The notes below the pieces were generated by a model, which worked only from the letters and a program-made list of their open reading frames with translations, was not told the DNA's origin and searched no databases. A program made the translations under genes and the position numbers. A stretch of DNA of 64,000 nt. It comes from Puffinus mauretanicus (taxonomy: Eukaryota > Chordata > Aves > Procellariiformes > Procellariidae). This document shows, piece by piece, positions 1-13,110 of this stretch (position 1 is its first letter; each line of letters begins with the position of its first letter). Location of the stretch: positions 1 through 64,000 of the forward strand of contig JAJKFH010001810.1 of assembly GCA_023333565.1 (NCBI GenBank), in the 5' to 3' direction.

Positions 1-36
1 TCTCTTCTCTTCTCTTCTCTTCTCTTCTCTTCTCTG
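1..36. repeat. (TTCTC)n pentanucleotide microsatellite, cut by window edge
   Basis: The window opens inside a perfect run of a five-base pyrimidine unit that ends near position 36, followed by a G interruption and unique sequence. The true length is unknown because the left part lies outside the window. Confidence 0.95.
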
Positions 37-3000
37 TCTTGTCACATTTAAAAAATAATTTTAATAGCTTTGTGGTTGCAGAATGACATTTGCAAATCAC
101 CAGCAAAAAAGTGCTTATTGCCTTGCATGTTTCAGCATTAGAACATCATTCTCTAACTAGATCCAGTCCTTGTTTAAATCATAGTGCTGTAGAAATGATG
201 GTGTCACTGTCTCAGGCATAGAGCAGATTTGTCTGGAAAATAAAATTTAAAAAATTAAAAACCCAAAAAGCTGCAGTGAAGAGGAACATGTGACTGATAA
301 TGTGCCTGTATAGCAATGCTGATGTGTATTTATAGAAATCATTAAGAATGACATAAGCCTCTGCCAGTGGAGTTCTTAATGGGACTAGTAAGGTCCACTA
401 TCCCAAGATGTTTATATATTCCTAACTTGCATCTCTTGTTAGAAGTCTCTGATCTTCCTATTTCAAGTAAAAGTTTACTCTTTAAAAATAACAAAGACGT
501 CAGAATGAAGACTAGAATTTATTTCATACTCTTCTTTGCTTGCTGAGCTATGATTCACCATCATAAATGTTTGCTTTAGTTTGGGGATTCCAGATGTTTA
601 CTTCCCTCTAGTGAGCACAGCAAAACAAAGACTTGTGGGAGGAAGATTTTGTGATCTGTGAGTCGGGTTGGCCACCTGTTGTTTTATTACTATAGTTATT
701 TGGTCACTGTTTATAATAAAGTTCAGTTTATAAAGGACTAATAAACTTTAAATTAAATTTTGTCAAGTCCTAGATGTCAGTAAAACAATCTATCACATTT
801 TTTACTGCTGGGCTTCTGATTGTCTACGAGACATAATAGCCATGTTTGCAGTCTCTACATTTGCTGGTCAGCTCTTTACCCTTTATCAATAAATTCACAG
901 ACTTTAATATAATTTCAAATTTCAACTTGAATATTTACAGCAGAGTATTATTCCAGTTCATACCCTGGACTTTTTTTAATAGCTATCTTTATTGAGGCAT
1001 TCGTAACTGTATTTTTTTTAATATTGTCCTTTCTTATACTTTGCTGCTTAAGGAGAACTATTTTATATGATGGTTTCAGAATCTTATATCATCTTTTAGT
1101 CAATAACTACCCTCACAACAAGGTTTACTCCTTGAGCTCCCAACAGTTTTATTTTATTTCTGAGTAACCACACAACCAGATTCCATTAACCTTCTCATGT
1201 TTAGTAGACATGTATGTTTTTAATAAAGTTTTCATTTTGCAATTTCTGATTTTATTTAATGGACATGATGTAAAAATATGGGTTGGATACTCATTTACAC
1301 TGAAGCTATTTTATAAACCAACTACAACATAAAAGCTTCTTTACCAGGCTCAAATCATGTAAAGTGCTATAGGTGTACATGTGAATAAAGCCCAGTGGCT
1401 GAAAATTAACTAAGTACAGGTCAGCACTAGGAATAAATATGCTGCTTTTGTTCCATTTAGTCTTATTTTCAGTGAAGTATATCTCAGACATAATAATCTA
1501 TTTTATGGTTTCTAAGGCTAGATTTTATTGCATTTGAGTAAACATCATTGTTTGACTGCATTGTACTGTCCGTGACCAGCTGTAGTGGTGGGAAAAAAAC
1601 CAACCAAAACCATGTCTCTATAGCATTATTAACAGTTTCCATGAAGTTTAGCAAGCTTGTAGACATCTTGTGATCTTATAGTAGGAAAAGCCTTCTTATA
1701 AATGTAATTTGCTTCTGTGATTTATTTAATCAACTTGCCACCCAGAAAACTCAAAAGCTATCATGATGATGGAAGCATCTTTTAATGCAGACCAAGTAGG
1801 ATTCAGATATGAAAATACAATTGCTGTAAAAGAGAATTACACAATATGCCCACCCACTATTGAGAGATCCTTTAACCTCAAAGTGTTTAAAGTCTCATCC
1901 CAATCATGAAAACAGAAGTTGTAGCCAAGTCATGTGTTAAACACAAAAATGACATTGAAGCAGTCTGCCAGGGGTCCTTTGAGACAAGTGAAATATTGTA
2001 GACTTCCAGGAAGGCAAGTACATGTATATTTTATAATAGGGAAAGCCAAATTAAAACTTTCCATTTAGCAATGAAATGGTCCCTGGATGGCTGAGCCTGG
2101 ACAAAACAAAAGAGGTGAGTATGTGGAGGTCTGCACAGGCTATTCCACAGCATGTTGGAAGGACTAGTTTTTTAACATTAGTGAAGACAAACATAAGTAA
2201 GGCTCCAGCCAACACAACATGCTGACACCAGTTTAACCTAGAGTGGAGGATTGTTTATGCTTCAGATGACTAATTATCATTGATAGAAGAGTACTTAAGT
2301 GGTAGAGAGGTAGCCAAGTTTTAAAAACATCACAGTGAAGCAAGAAAGTGAGCTGCAAAAATTTGTAAGTAATAAATCTAAGAACAGAAATATCAAGGAG
2401 AACTTTGATGAGAAATACCAAACCACAAAGCCAGTCATAGCTACCTCTGTAGTAAGTACCAACCAATGATACTGATGGGCTCATAAACACTTTTCCAAGA
2501 GAAAGCTTGAAAAAAGTAATTTTTTTAATTCTTTTTTTTTTTTAAGTTCAGTTACTTGTCTGTAAAACTGTATAGAAAATAAGGATGGAGAGGGCACAAA
2601 AGCAAAGAAGAGAAGTTGTGAGATTAATTTCAGGAAAGTACAGCTAAAAAGAAAAGACCTCCATCACTTCTCACAAGTACCATGTAACATATCACGTTGG
2701 TAATATTTTTTTGTGTGTGTAACTAAAATTGCTTCAATGTATTGTTAACAGACAGATTTGAATATTTGATCAATGAGATGACGCAACAGCCTCTCAGAGA
2801 TAGATTTTTCTGACTAAGGTCTCTCAAATTTCTGAAATATATGATCAAGCTTTTCACACCCAGATGAAACAAAGGCACCGTCCATGTTTGTATTGCATGA
2901 GCAATATAAAGTGTTGATCTGCTGTGACCTATCCTTTTGATCCTTATTAAATACCTTTTGAATTATTCACAGGCCACCTAATAATGCAATTGGACAAATG

Positions 3001-6000
3001 AAGCAGAGGTTTCCAAACATTTAGCTATGAATAGGATGAGACAAATATATTTGTAAAAATAAAAACTATCAAACCCATCAGCATTTTTCTGGCTGTTAAC
3101 TGCCTGCATCTGGCTGATAATTGATCCCCAAAAGAGAGGAGGGAACTTTCTCTGCATCCTTCATCCTGCAGATGGAAGAATGATGGGAAAACAGGCCTAA
3201 GTAGATCTGAGGTCTCAGCTTGACTTTGGATATAAGAGCACTGTTTAGTGGATAAAAATCTGATATACACATACAAGGTTAATTAAAAGCATGAGACTAT
3301 CCTGAAAATACTGATTTTAGGATGGGAAGAATCACCCTCTGAATATACCTTCATACCTAAAGAAAGACTAAACAATGAGACCATATGGATGTCTAAATTT
3401 TAAAGAAACAAAATAAGATTTCTTGAAACTCCTGAAGATTAAGTTTAAATAATGCCACAGTTTGGTCCCCCCGCCTGCCCCATTCTGAGAATAGAGGTAT
3501 GCTGCCCAGGTAGTTCAGCTCAGCACTTCTCAGCCCTGGTAAAATTAGCTGATGCTCATTCTTCTCACATTAAAACATATTGCCGTCACTCATAAAGTTA
3601 TTGAATAAAATAGCCGAGAACAATCCTGAGAGAACTATGCACCATGGTTTTCAACATGGGTGTAAACAAAGCTACGGTTGCAAACAATAGTTTTAGTTGT
3701 ATATGCTCTGTAAATGAAAGACAACCTTTCAGAAATGTTGGCAGTATGTACACATTAAGCTGCCTATCTGCTTTTTAGTCCAAATAGATATCAGTTTCTA
3801 TTACAACTATCTTAGAAACCACTTTTTTTTTGAGAAAATACCTACCTGGCTTGCAGTGTGAATCATATGTGCTTTGAAATAGATTTCAAAGTTCTTTCAC
3901 ATCCAAATCTTATAAATCAGAGTAATACTTTTCATTGTTGCTAAGTGTCAATTCTGAAAGCCATTACATCATAAAGACTGATTATACTATTTTCAAATCT
4001 AGGCTTAGAAGTAGAAATGAGCCTAAACCAAAACCACATAAGCAAAAGGAAAAGAAAGAAAAAAAAAAAAAAAAAGATTTGTTTGGTAAAATGCAGTTTT
4101 ATCTCTGAATTGACTTTTATTTGTACAACGGGTCAGAAGAAATAAACTGTGTCTGAATACTTCTGATACACTTTAAGTTAATAATGTGATAGAATGGAGA
4201 ACGGCAGTGAACATGAATTGAGAAATCCAGTTCTGTATAGCATTTTCAGATCTGTATTTTGCAATTAATAGAAGGAATCCAACTTCTTTTATCTGTATGG
4301 CTTGGACTTTTTGTGGTAAGGTGCCTTTTACATTTGGCATAGAAAAAGCATTACAGACCACGTGGATTTGAGGTTAAAGAAAGTTATTTTGATTTTTCTA
4401 TGCTGTGCTGGCAACTACAAAATTCAGAGCAGTTTTTGCCGTCTTGTTAATAGATTTTATTACAACCATTCACAGCTTCATGGCTCACCCACTGTTCTTT
4501 AGTCTACCACATCATTAATTTAAACTATATCAATCTTTATGTAAATATGGATTGACTGTATTATATTTTGTTTCTAAAAGTAAAAAGCAATCACCAAGGA
4601 AGAGTAGGCAGCTTTATTTAACTTACTAAATCATTTAATGGAGTATTTAATAAGATAAGCATTTAAAGCTACTTTCCTGTTTACACCGTTACAAGGGAAG
4701 ACTAGCTGAGTGGTCGTGATTTGATTCATTTCTTTTAATTGGGAACAGATTATAAAGACATATAGATTCCCAGGCAAATTGACTGGCAGGTCCTTTCTTC
4801 AGACACCATTGCAATCTGTGCAATATTAGCTCTCTGCAAAGCATTAAAACTGTGGCTGGCAGTGCACCTTTTGGAGCTTATCACTGGTGGTTACCTTTGG
4901 AAATTAATTCAGAGTGATACACAGCAATGGAAAAGTAGTAATTCACACTTTCATCAAAGGCTTGTTTTATATAAAAGCTATTTCAGTCCTGTGCAATTAG
5001 AGACAATTAAAAACGTAATTCAGCTTTTCCTTGACAGAATTTGGCAAATACTCAGTTAAGTTATTCCAGAAATTAGGCCATATATATAGACCACACATGA
5101 GGTGTGTTTAGCAAAATTAGTGTGTTATTCTATCTGGTTATAGGAAACTCATTGAGCCGTGGTAAAGCATAGCTCTCTGCCAAGTGTAATCTGGCTCACG
5201 GTCCTTGGAATATTATATACAGACCTAGACAACAGGAAAAGCATCGTAGAAAGAAAGAGTAGATAACTGACTGGGGGGCAGGTTCAGCTTGTTACTGTTG
5301 AAATGGAACATTTTTGGGCATTGCAGTGGAAAATGTGGAAAAAAGAGAATGCAAGATTTTCTTTTTCATGTAACATAAATTTTAATGTTTCTGCAAAACA
5401 CTTTGGAAGATGTCTGCCCACTACATTCTAGCTATTGTGGAACTGTGTTAGAAAATACTAATAATCTCATAAATCATCAGGAAAACTTTAGTTTCTAGTG
5501 TCTTTGAAGCTAGTGATCATTATTCACAATGCCTGAAAAGGAAAAACACTGTTAAATCTTAGTCCAGCAATATTCTCAGTGATTGGCAGGTTTTCCTGAG
5601 AACTTTTTTAGCCTTTTAAAGGGTATGAGACAAAAGCAAAGTTCATTAATATCCTGCATTATCTGTCAAAGTTACTGCCTCAGAGGAAAGTTTGTGCCTG
5701 AGTGTACATGCAAATTTGTGTCAGAAAACTGTTCATATGGATTTTTTTGGCGTAATCATGATCTGAACTTTCAGCAATAGACATAATAGAATATTTCTAT
5801 TTTTAATTTATTTTATTTGAACTGGACTATGAAGAGTTACTTTTGTACTCATTGTGCAAGATATGGGCAAGCCCATATTTTTCAGTGATAATATTTTGAA
5901 CATTAACAAGTGTAACCGTGTACCCCTATAATACATTATTGTCATTGCTGGTAACAGGCCACAGGCTTTGTACTGAGTTTGCAAGGCTTGAGCACTGAAG

Positions 6001-9000
6001 TTTGTCATATTTCCTTGTCTGAACTTGTCTTGCCCTACCTGCAGCTTTGCTTTTACTTGGTTGAGTTGTAACAGGTTTTTTTTCATCTTTTTCATTTTTT
6101 TTCATGGCTATGGCTAGTTTGGTTTACCTTTGCTTATGACTGCCTACTGGGGTTAAACCTTGACAATGGTGCAACCATAATTTTATAGAGGTTGCACTGA
6201 CAAGTAATTATTTTGTGCAGAATGAGATATTTTCGGCTCTAACACAATGATGTCATGTAGAGACATTCAGCCCTGGCACAATAGCAGAGACCTTGAGAGG
6301 CGGAGAGGCAGGATACAGCGCAGAGGAGTGCAGGGCTGGGGTGAGAAGAAATGGTGCACAGGCTGGCACCGGAGACCCAACGACTATAAACAACTTGCTA
6401 GTCACCAGTTAAAGAAATGCAGACCTGGAGCTGGCCAGTTTTAGGGGTAACAAAGAGAAAAAAGAAGTATGCAACATCTGCAGAATTCACCATATACTGT
6501 AAATTCAGAAGTAACATGGAGTTAGAGAGCAACGCAGAATGACAAAATGTAAAAATGTGTTAGCAAACTTACAAAAATCTGCCCAAGTGGATCGTAGAGT
6601 GAGAAGGAATAAACCATTGACACAAATATCATCTTCCCCCCTAGCGAGGACTCTGGACAACTCACCATGACACCCCCTGAGCACCAGACTGAGCCACCAA
6701 CCCGGGATCCAGAGAAGAAAGGGAACGGTGAGTCCAACACCAGGGAAAGGGATAGAAACTAAGAAGTGTCTATATAAGAATTTAAACTGCATTACTATTA
6801 TTATAATTGTTGATACTTTTTCTTTATAGAAGTATTCATTTTTTAATTATCTTTTCTTTTGCTTTTTCTATAATAATTAGATCTGGGCTTATAGTGATTC
6901 TTGAACAGACTCTTAAGATTTCCATTATGCTAATAATAAATTCTCTGCTTTATATATCAGGCATGTTTCCTCTTTTCCCATAAACAAGATTCTGAACATA
7001 ACAGTAGAAATAAAATATGTTGGACTAATAAATCATGTTTTATAAATTGCAGATGTTTGCCATTAGCAAATTATAACACATGGGGAAAAGAGAAACAGTA
7101 ATACATCAGAGGACATGACCAGCAAAGTGTTATTATGTGAAAGACTCTTAAATATCCTGCAATTTATCAATATTTATTCACGGACACTACTGAACAGTCT
7201 CTCTGATATCAGAAGTCCAGCTTCAGACAGATGCTTTTGTTCATATTGACTTCTTTGTTGTGAAATCATTGGGATTTGAAATCAATAGTTGCATGTGTGA
7301 ATTTATCATTGCTGATTAAAGTTTATCTAACCTGATCCATAGACAGCTGCTTTTTGGGGGGATTTCATTCTAAATATATATAGTAACAACAGATAATTAT
7401 TCATTTGTAATGTCAAATGATAGTAGACTGATAATGATTTGACATGTGTTCATGAATGTTTGTGAGCTATGCAGGTATGTGTTTGTGCAAGGGATTAACT
7501 GGATGTTGGAGAGATGGAGGAAGAAAATCCAGCTGAGCTTATACTAGTAATAGTTTATTTTTTTGTTTTATAGTATGTGAATTATGAACCTCTTGTTTGT
7601 AGTCTGGAGTACAAAATAATATATATTACACAAGTTAGAGCCATTTCTTCATTTGGAGTGTTTGGATAAAGATTTACTTAATCACTTCTCTTATTCTATT
7701 ATGAGAAATAATAGTGACACACATTGTTATTGATAAGATAGGTGTCTATTACTCTGGAAAATTTCTAAGAGAAAACCAAAAATGAACTGTTAGGATACTG
7801 CATGTGCACTAAATCCCATAAGCTTAGAAACTAAGAGGACAGCATGATAAAACTGAAAACTTGGCATTTAATCTTCTGGTTTTTTGCCCTTAGTCTACAA
7901 TCTTATTATTTCCAGACAACACAAACAATTGGTTCACACTCCTTCTCTGGCAACTGCTTAGGCTTTCCAGCAGGATGCATTTTGAACAAATCATGATATT
8001 ACACTTACAGCCACTGATTGAAGTGACTGTTGAATTAGGTGGAAAAAAGCTATCCTGCAAGAAAAACTGTATTAGTACATTTGATTCCAAGAACAACTGT
8101 TCAGCCTACTATTAGCACCAACATGTCTGTGGCTGCACTAGGTGCTACATTTAGTGCTTGATTTTCCTTTGAAACAGTGTCAGACTTTTTCCATACCAGT
8201 CAGTGAGTATAGGAAAATTGATTCAAAATAAGGTGTGATTAGCACTTTTTTGTGAGTGCCCAGTCCATTCTGTTCAACATTTATAAAGACATCAGAAAAT
8301 GAAATATTTTTATTTGAATTTAATCATCTCATGAGTGCACTTTGTTGTCTGTGACCTCACAATAATTTGGCTATGATTTTGTAAAATAAAAATAAAGATC
8401 TTTTGAAAGGTGACATCTACTTCACTGAATTACAGGCTTAAGAATCACACAGGGCAAAAAAAAAAAAACTTTCAAAGGTATACAATATTATGTTCCTGTC
8501 ATCTGAAATTTTCCTATGTGGATGTTTATTCTACAACACATAGATATAGAAAGTCTATGACAAACATATTCCTAATTTAGATGTTAAATTTGTTGCCTAA
8601 AATTAAGTAAGAAGAATCTAAAGCAAGCTTTCTGGGTTGCTATAACTGTGCTGGAAGACAATTTAACAATTCAATTTCTATAGTTTGAAACAAAGCCAAT
8701 AAGAGGAAGCACATGTTATCTTGGAGACTTCTTTGTCTTGGATAAGATAGAAACCAGGAACAGTTTTTACTTTAATGATGATATACCAATTTTTGAAAGA
8801 ATTTGAAGTTTAACATCAATATCTTTGCCAAATTTCTGCATGGATTTCTATATTCTACTTTCATGTATTTCTCTCTAAGTTCTGCTTGGTATCATGCTCA
8901 CCTTCTTGTCATTACTTACACTGCTATGTCATAGAATACTAATATCGTATTATAAGTAGATTTGAAATTGCTTTTGAATCCTCTCTTCAGTTGCCTTTCT

Positions 9001-11397
9001 ACTTAAGAATCAGGAGATAACGATAGATTCCTTCTCAGGCAATAAAGCATTTTAATGAAACACTCTAAACAGATTGCTTATCCCATGAGTGTGTGTCTGT
9101 CTGTTGTGTCTGTGTGTGTACATAAATATAGCTGGTCAGTTATAGTTATTTTACCTGGCTCTTGTAAGTCAGTCTCTCCTGGCTTTTCATTGCTTTTGTA
9201 GCTCTTTTCTTATTTTATCTTTATAGGTGGATCATCTGCATTTTTCTTATACTCAAACTTTTTGGTTACTGATTCTCACTGCACTAATGGTGCTTTGATA
9301 CAAACAGTGGTATCAGAGCTATGAATTTGCCAGTGTACAATAAAGTAGAATCTGCCTGATACAAACCACGGTAAGCACCGTCTGTGTTATTCGGCTGTCA
9401 TATTAAACCAGTTTCATAGAAAAATTTTGGCAGCCAGTTAGATGCCAAAATTTGTGGATATTTGTCCAAAGGAAAAATTCAAAGAGAGCCTAGGTATCTA
9501 TAGAGTACTCAGGGTCATGACCAGCATCAGAAAAACATATGCATCTAACAGGGACCAACCATCAGGGACAGCAAATGCTAAATGCAGAATTATATATTAT
9601 CCTGTGCCTTGCCATAGCTTATGCAGATATTTCAGGTACACCTCCATGTTCAGGCCTGAGTTTCCATACTTGCTCTTTGAAAGAACTAAGGTGGGTTTGC
9701 TCTTGTCTAACTGGAGCAAACTAAGATATTGGTTGCTCCATTTGTCTTTTTTCAAATAATCTAATAAGCAGGAAGATTAATAAACTGCCTGGATATTCTG
9801 ATGCTTGGGATTTGCAGCATCTTCAAAACTCCATATTTCACTACAGGATGATGGTAGGAGTTAAAGGGTTTGAGGAGAGGTTTTGAAGGAGTGCTAATGA
9901 CTTAAGAAATTATGAAAAAAATTAGGAAACTCTCTCTCCTTCACTTTTAACTTCTCTGACTCTTGGACCCTGTCACTCAGGGAACTTTGATGATATTTTC
10001 CAACTAGAGCTTGTTCAGCCCAAAGCAGCCCTGAACAAGGAGATCTATGGGTGCCTAGAAAGTTTGCAGATCAACTGGTGAAGATTTTGGGAACCATCAG
10101 GGTTCAGTTCTTAATGGCTGTGTGTACATGAATCACAGGTTTGTATCTATTTCTTTCAAGTCTACCTCAGTGATTTTTTATACAGTGAAGTACTTTTCAA
10201 GAGAAAGGCTGAAATGCCTTTGCAATCATCCAGTAAGTGAAGTGAAGTGAAGTGGAAAGGCTCACAAATAGCTCAGTGGAGCTGGATCAGGCCCAATACC
10301 TTATAAAATAACCAAGTTTATCCTTTCTGTATAGTATCTATTTCTAGTTATTTCCTTGAGATACACTATTCCCAAGGTGACTTTCACTTTGTTATGACCT
10401 GTCCAAATTTCTAAAAATAATACAACCCTAAGTGAAATAGCCAGCTAAGTAATTAAGACACTAAGCCAGGAAATCGAATTAAGAAACCACAGTCATAAGG
10501 AACTCAGAGTGTCAGGACACTTGCAGACCAGACACAACAGATGGTAACTATCTAAATCCTTTAATTTCATTGTTGGGTGACATAGTATTGAAATAAATCT
10601 CTCTTTGTCTCTTACACATACCCATACAGTTACAGACATCCCCAGTAAGTGTTCAAAGACACTGCTAATTCAGTCTTTCATTCACCTCTAACCCATTATT
10701 TCAGTACTGATTTCTGAAATATTCTGAAATACTAATACTGTGGATCATATCACCAGAGGAACTAGAAAAATATCACAGGGTCAAATCTGATGGACACCTT
10801 CTCCAGTGTACAAAGATGAGTAGGTCCTAATTAATAGACTCTAAGAAGGTGGGCAGGGGGAGTCTGCTGCCGAGTGGAAGCAGAGAACAAAGTAGGCTTA
10901 CTCCTTAGACAATTCTTTGCAATGATAAAATGAAAAGCTGCTGAACACTTATGAAACCAATAATGAGTTAAAAAAAAAGGAGATATTAATTTTATGATAC
11001 AAAAAATACTGTACCCAGCATGAGGAAATCATATTTTAGACCTCATTATATGACATAAAGTTAATAAGAACTTTGGAATATTATGACTGTCTAGGGACTT
11101 GTGATCATGCTCTTGTTATATTCAGTATAAGCAACCCTATCTGATAACGTGTAATCAGTAAGTCATTTTTCTGAAGAAAAGACAAAGAAAGACAGAGTGG
11201 ACTGAAAGAAATTTTATGATATAGAAAGTAATGAAGGCTTTCTCACATGGCTGAAAAGCCGTTGTTACAAAACTAAAAAGAAAAAGAGAAAACAAATTCA
11301 TTTGATTCCCTGGAAAAGTAAATAAAGTGGTTAGAAATTGAAAGGCACTATGTAAAACAACTGGGGAAGGAAATAGAGTAGTCTGATATGTACAAAC
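37..11397. other. AT-rich unique DNA, no gene seen
   Basis: About 11 kb of AT-rich sequence with no recognisable exon, RNA gene or young transposon. Open frames are all short (at most 105 codons), overlap on both strands and lack any family resemblance I can name. There are A or T homopolymer runs near 2530, 4057-4076 and 8457-8470, a TG-rich stretch near 9091-9120 and a short AAGTG repeat near 10236-10253. The segment 6250-6440 is somewhat richer in G and purines than its surroundings but matches nothing I recognise. Confidence 0.6.
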
Positions 11398-11683
11398 TGG
11401 AAAGTAAAGAGAGAAAAAGAAAACAGGAGAAAGAGAGACACAAAAGAGAGTGAGAGAAGGAAGGAAAGAAGAATGAAAGAAGGAAGGGAAGGAGGGAGGA
11501 AGGAAGGAAGGAAAAGAGAAGACAAAGAAAAAGAGAGAAAGAAAGAACGAGAGACAAAAAGGCAAGGAAGAAAGGGATAAAATAGAGCATGAGAGAAAGA
11601 AAGAGAGGGAAAAAAAGACATAAAAAGAAAAGGGAAATAGGGTGAAAAAAGCGAGAAAGAGAAAGAGAAAGAAAAAGAGGAAT
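11398..11683. repeat. Long purine-rich (GA/GGAA/GAAA) tract
   Basis: Roughly 285 bases on the plus strand are almost all A and G, with scattered single T or C interruptions. Local units include GGAA near 11490-11515 and GAAA/GAGA elsewhere. Because the complementary strand is nearly all pyrimidine, it reads as long stop-free frames rich in Phe, Ser and Leu (up to 186 codons). These are composition artefacts, not genes. Tracts like this can form triplex (H-DNA) structures, which is known behaviour for mirror-symmetric purine runs but is not shown here. Confidence 0.95.
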
Positions 11684-12599
11684 ATGCAGCACATGCCAAA
11701 GGAAAATAATGACATGTAAAGGATTTCACTAACAATAAAAATTTAGCAACAATAATGGCCTGTTACTGAATGAAGATGACAGTGATCATCAGTGTTGTAG
11801 ATATCTTCTATAAATATTTCTCTTCTGTATGTGGAAAGTAGGATGATGCACTTATTAGACAAATGTAGTGCTTTCCAGATAAACCACATTTACAGGGACT
11901 TAACATTTTAAAAACAAGGGATTAAACCCTTCATTGACACCACTAGGAATGTAGAAGATCTATTAGTGGCCAGGGTTAATTTGCACATATATTTTGCAAC
12001 ATCCAGAGGCATTTAGTTGGAGGACTTTACATTAGAAAGAATGTAAAAGTTAAGTCACATCTGGAAAAATGTAGGCAATCGAACTATGCTGACGCACAGG
12101 GTCACTCTAAGCAAACATTGCTGCCTGCATGTTTGCATGCTGCAATGAAGAAGCTTTAGTTAGAGAGATGGATGGTTAATTTTTGTGGTTTTTGAGTAGA
12201 AGGAGAAAGATCCCCCTTAGCTTGTGTTTTGTGGCAAGGGTTTTTTTGTGGACTCAACACGACCAGTCATGGTAGATGCCCCAACAGATAGTGGAAAGGC
12301 AGTTACAATACTTCCAAAGCAAATTCAAATTAAAATCTGGGAAATTTAATTTAAAATTTCATTAAAACTGTGACAAACGGGGAAAAATGGTGAAAGCTTA
12401 ACAACATTATTGGTAAAATCTGACTAGCCTGAATGGAAGATTTATTTCTTTTTGGAGAGAATCATGGCTGCAATTTTTCACTCTAGATCGAATGCTTGTT
12501 AATACAGGCAGCTGAGAGGACTTCAGCCGCCTTAGTATGCAAAGCTTTGTGGATCAATATTTTATGGACCCTTTTCCAGGACTGGATGGTTGTGTCTTA
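11684..12599. other. AT-rich unique DNA, nothing recognised
   Basis: No gene or clear repeat is visible between the purine tract and the ancient CR1 relic. The start of the relic is so decayed that it may reach somewhat further left than 12,600. Confidence 0.5.
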
Positions 12600-13110
12600 G
12601 TTTTGGGGACTAGGATTTAACAAGGCAATAACCCTTGCAACTCTTTGATGTGTGGATTTATGGCATTGAGTCAAAACATTTGCAGAACGATCACAGGAGA
12701 GTGCATGAAATGGTTTAAGAACTGTTTGTCAGAGCCCAGAGAGAAGTTGTCGATGTGCTGCCACCTACAGAAACAGAGTTTCTAACAGGGTTTCAGATGG
12801 AAAGACAGTTGGCCAAGTATTCAACATTCTCATCAATTATCTGAAATGATATATAATTAATAAAAGTTCACAGATGACATGAACTTGGCAGAATGGTGGG
12901 AAATAGAAGAGGGAATAGCTGTATCCAGAGATCTAGCTTTCCTGGCAAAATCCATTAAATAAAATGCCTTGTAAACTGCTAAATACAAAGCTACACACCT
13001 AGAAAGAATGAAAGGGTCTGACATTGCCTGTGACTGTATCCTGGTCTCTTTAAGGGAGTATCATGGAGGAAAGAATCACTGCAACACAGATGACTGTTAT
13101 ATAAAAGCTG
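12600..13110 (+). mobile_element. Ancient CR1/L3-like LINE relic, reverse-transcriptase region
   Basis: Translating the plus strand in shifting frames gives a decayed version of the CR1 ORF2 order. A segment near 12,708-12,750 reads WFKNCLSE, like the block before the palm. FNILIN-like residues follow near 12,820. TTCACAGATGAC at 12,877-12,888 encodes FTDD, in the position of the FADD catalytic motif, and is followed by a NLAEWW-like stretch. Further on is a weak match to the region where CR1 reads LMRFN...KCKVLH. Stops and frameshifts are numerous and neither end is definable. It is far more diverged than the CR1 copies after 35 kb and lies in the opposite orientation to most of them. The call rests on motif order alone, so moderate confidence. 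Confidence 0.55.

Noticed and set aside
2995..3060. GCAGAGGTTTCCAAACATTT, faintly like a hAT/Charlie terminal repeat
   Set aside because: No matching inverted terminal repeat or 8-bp target duplication could be found nearby.
10275..10310. GCTGGATCAGGCCCAATACC, faintly like old CR1 or SINE sequence
   Set aside because: It is too short and has no supporting flanks.
11155..11735. Three overlapping long open frames on the minus strand (up to 186 codons)
   Set aside because: They lie on the pyrimidine complement of the purine tract. The Phe/Ser/Leu-rich, membrane-like protein is a composition artefact that appears in several frames at once.
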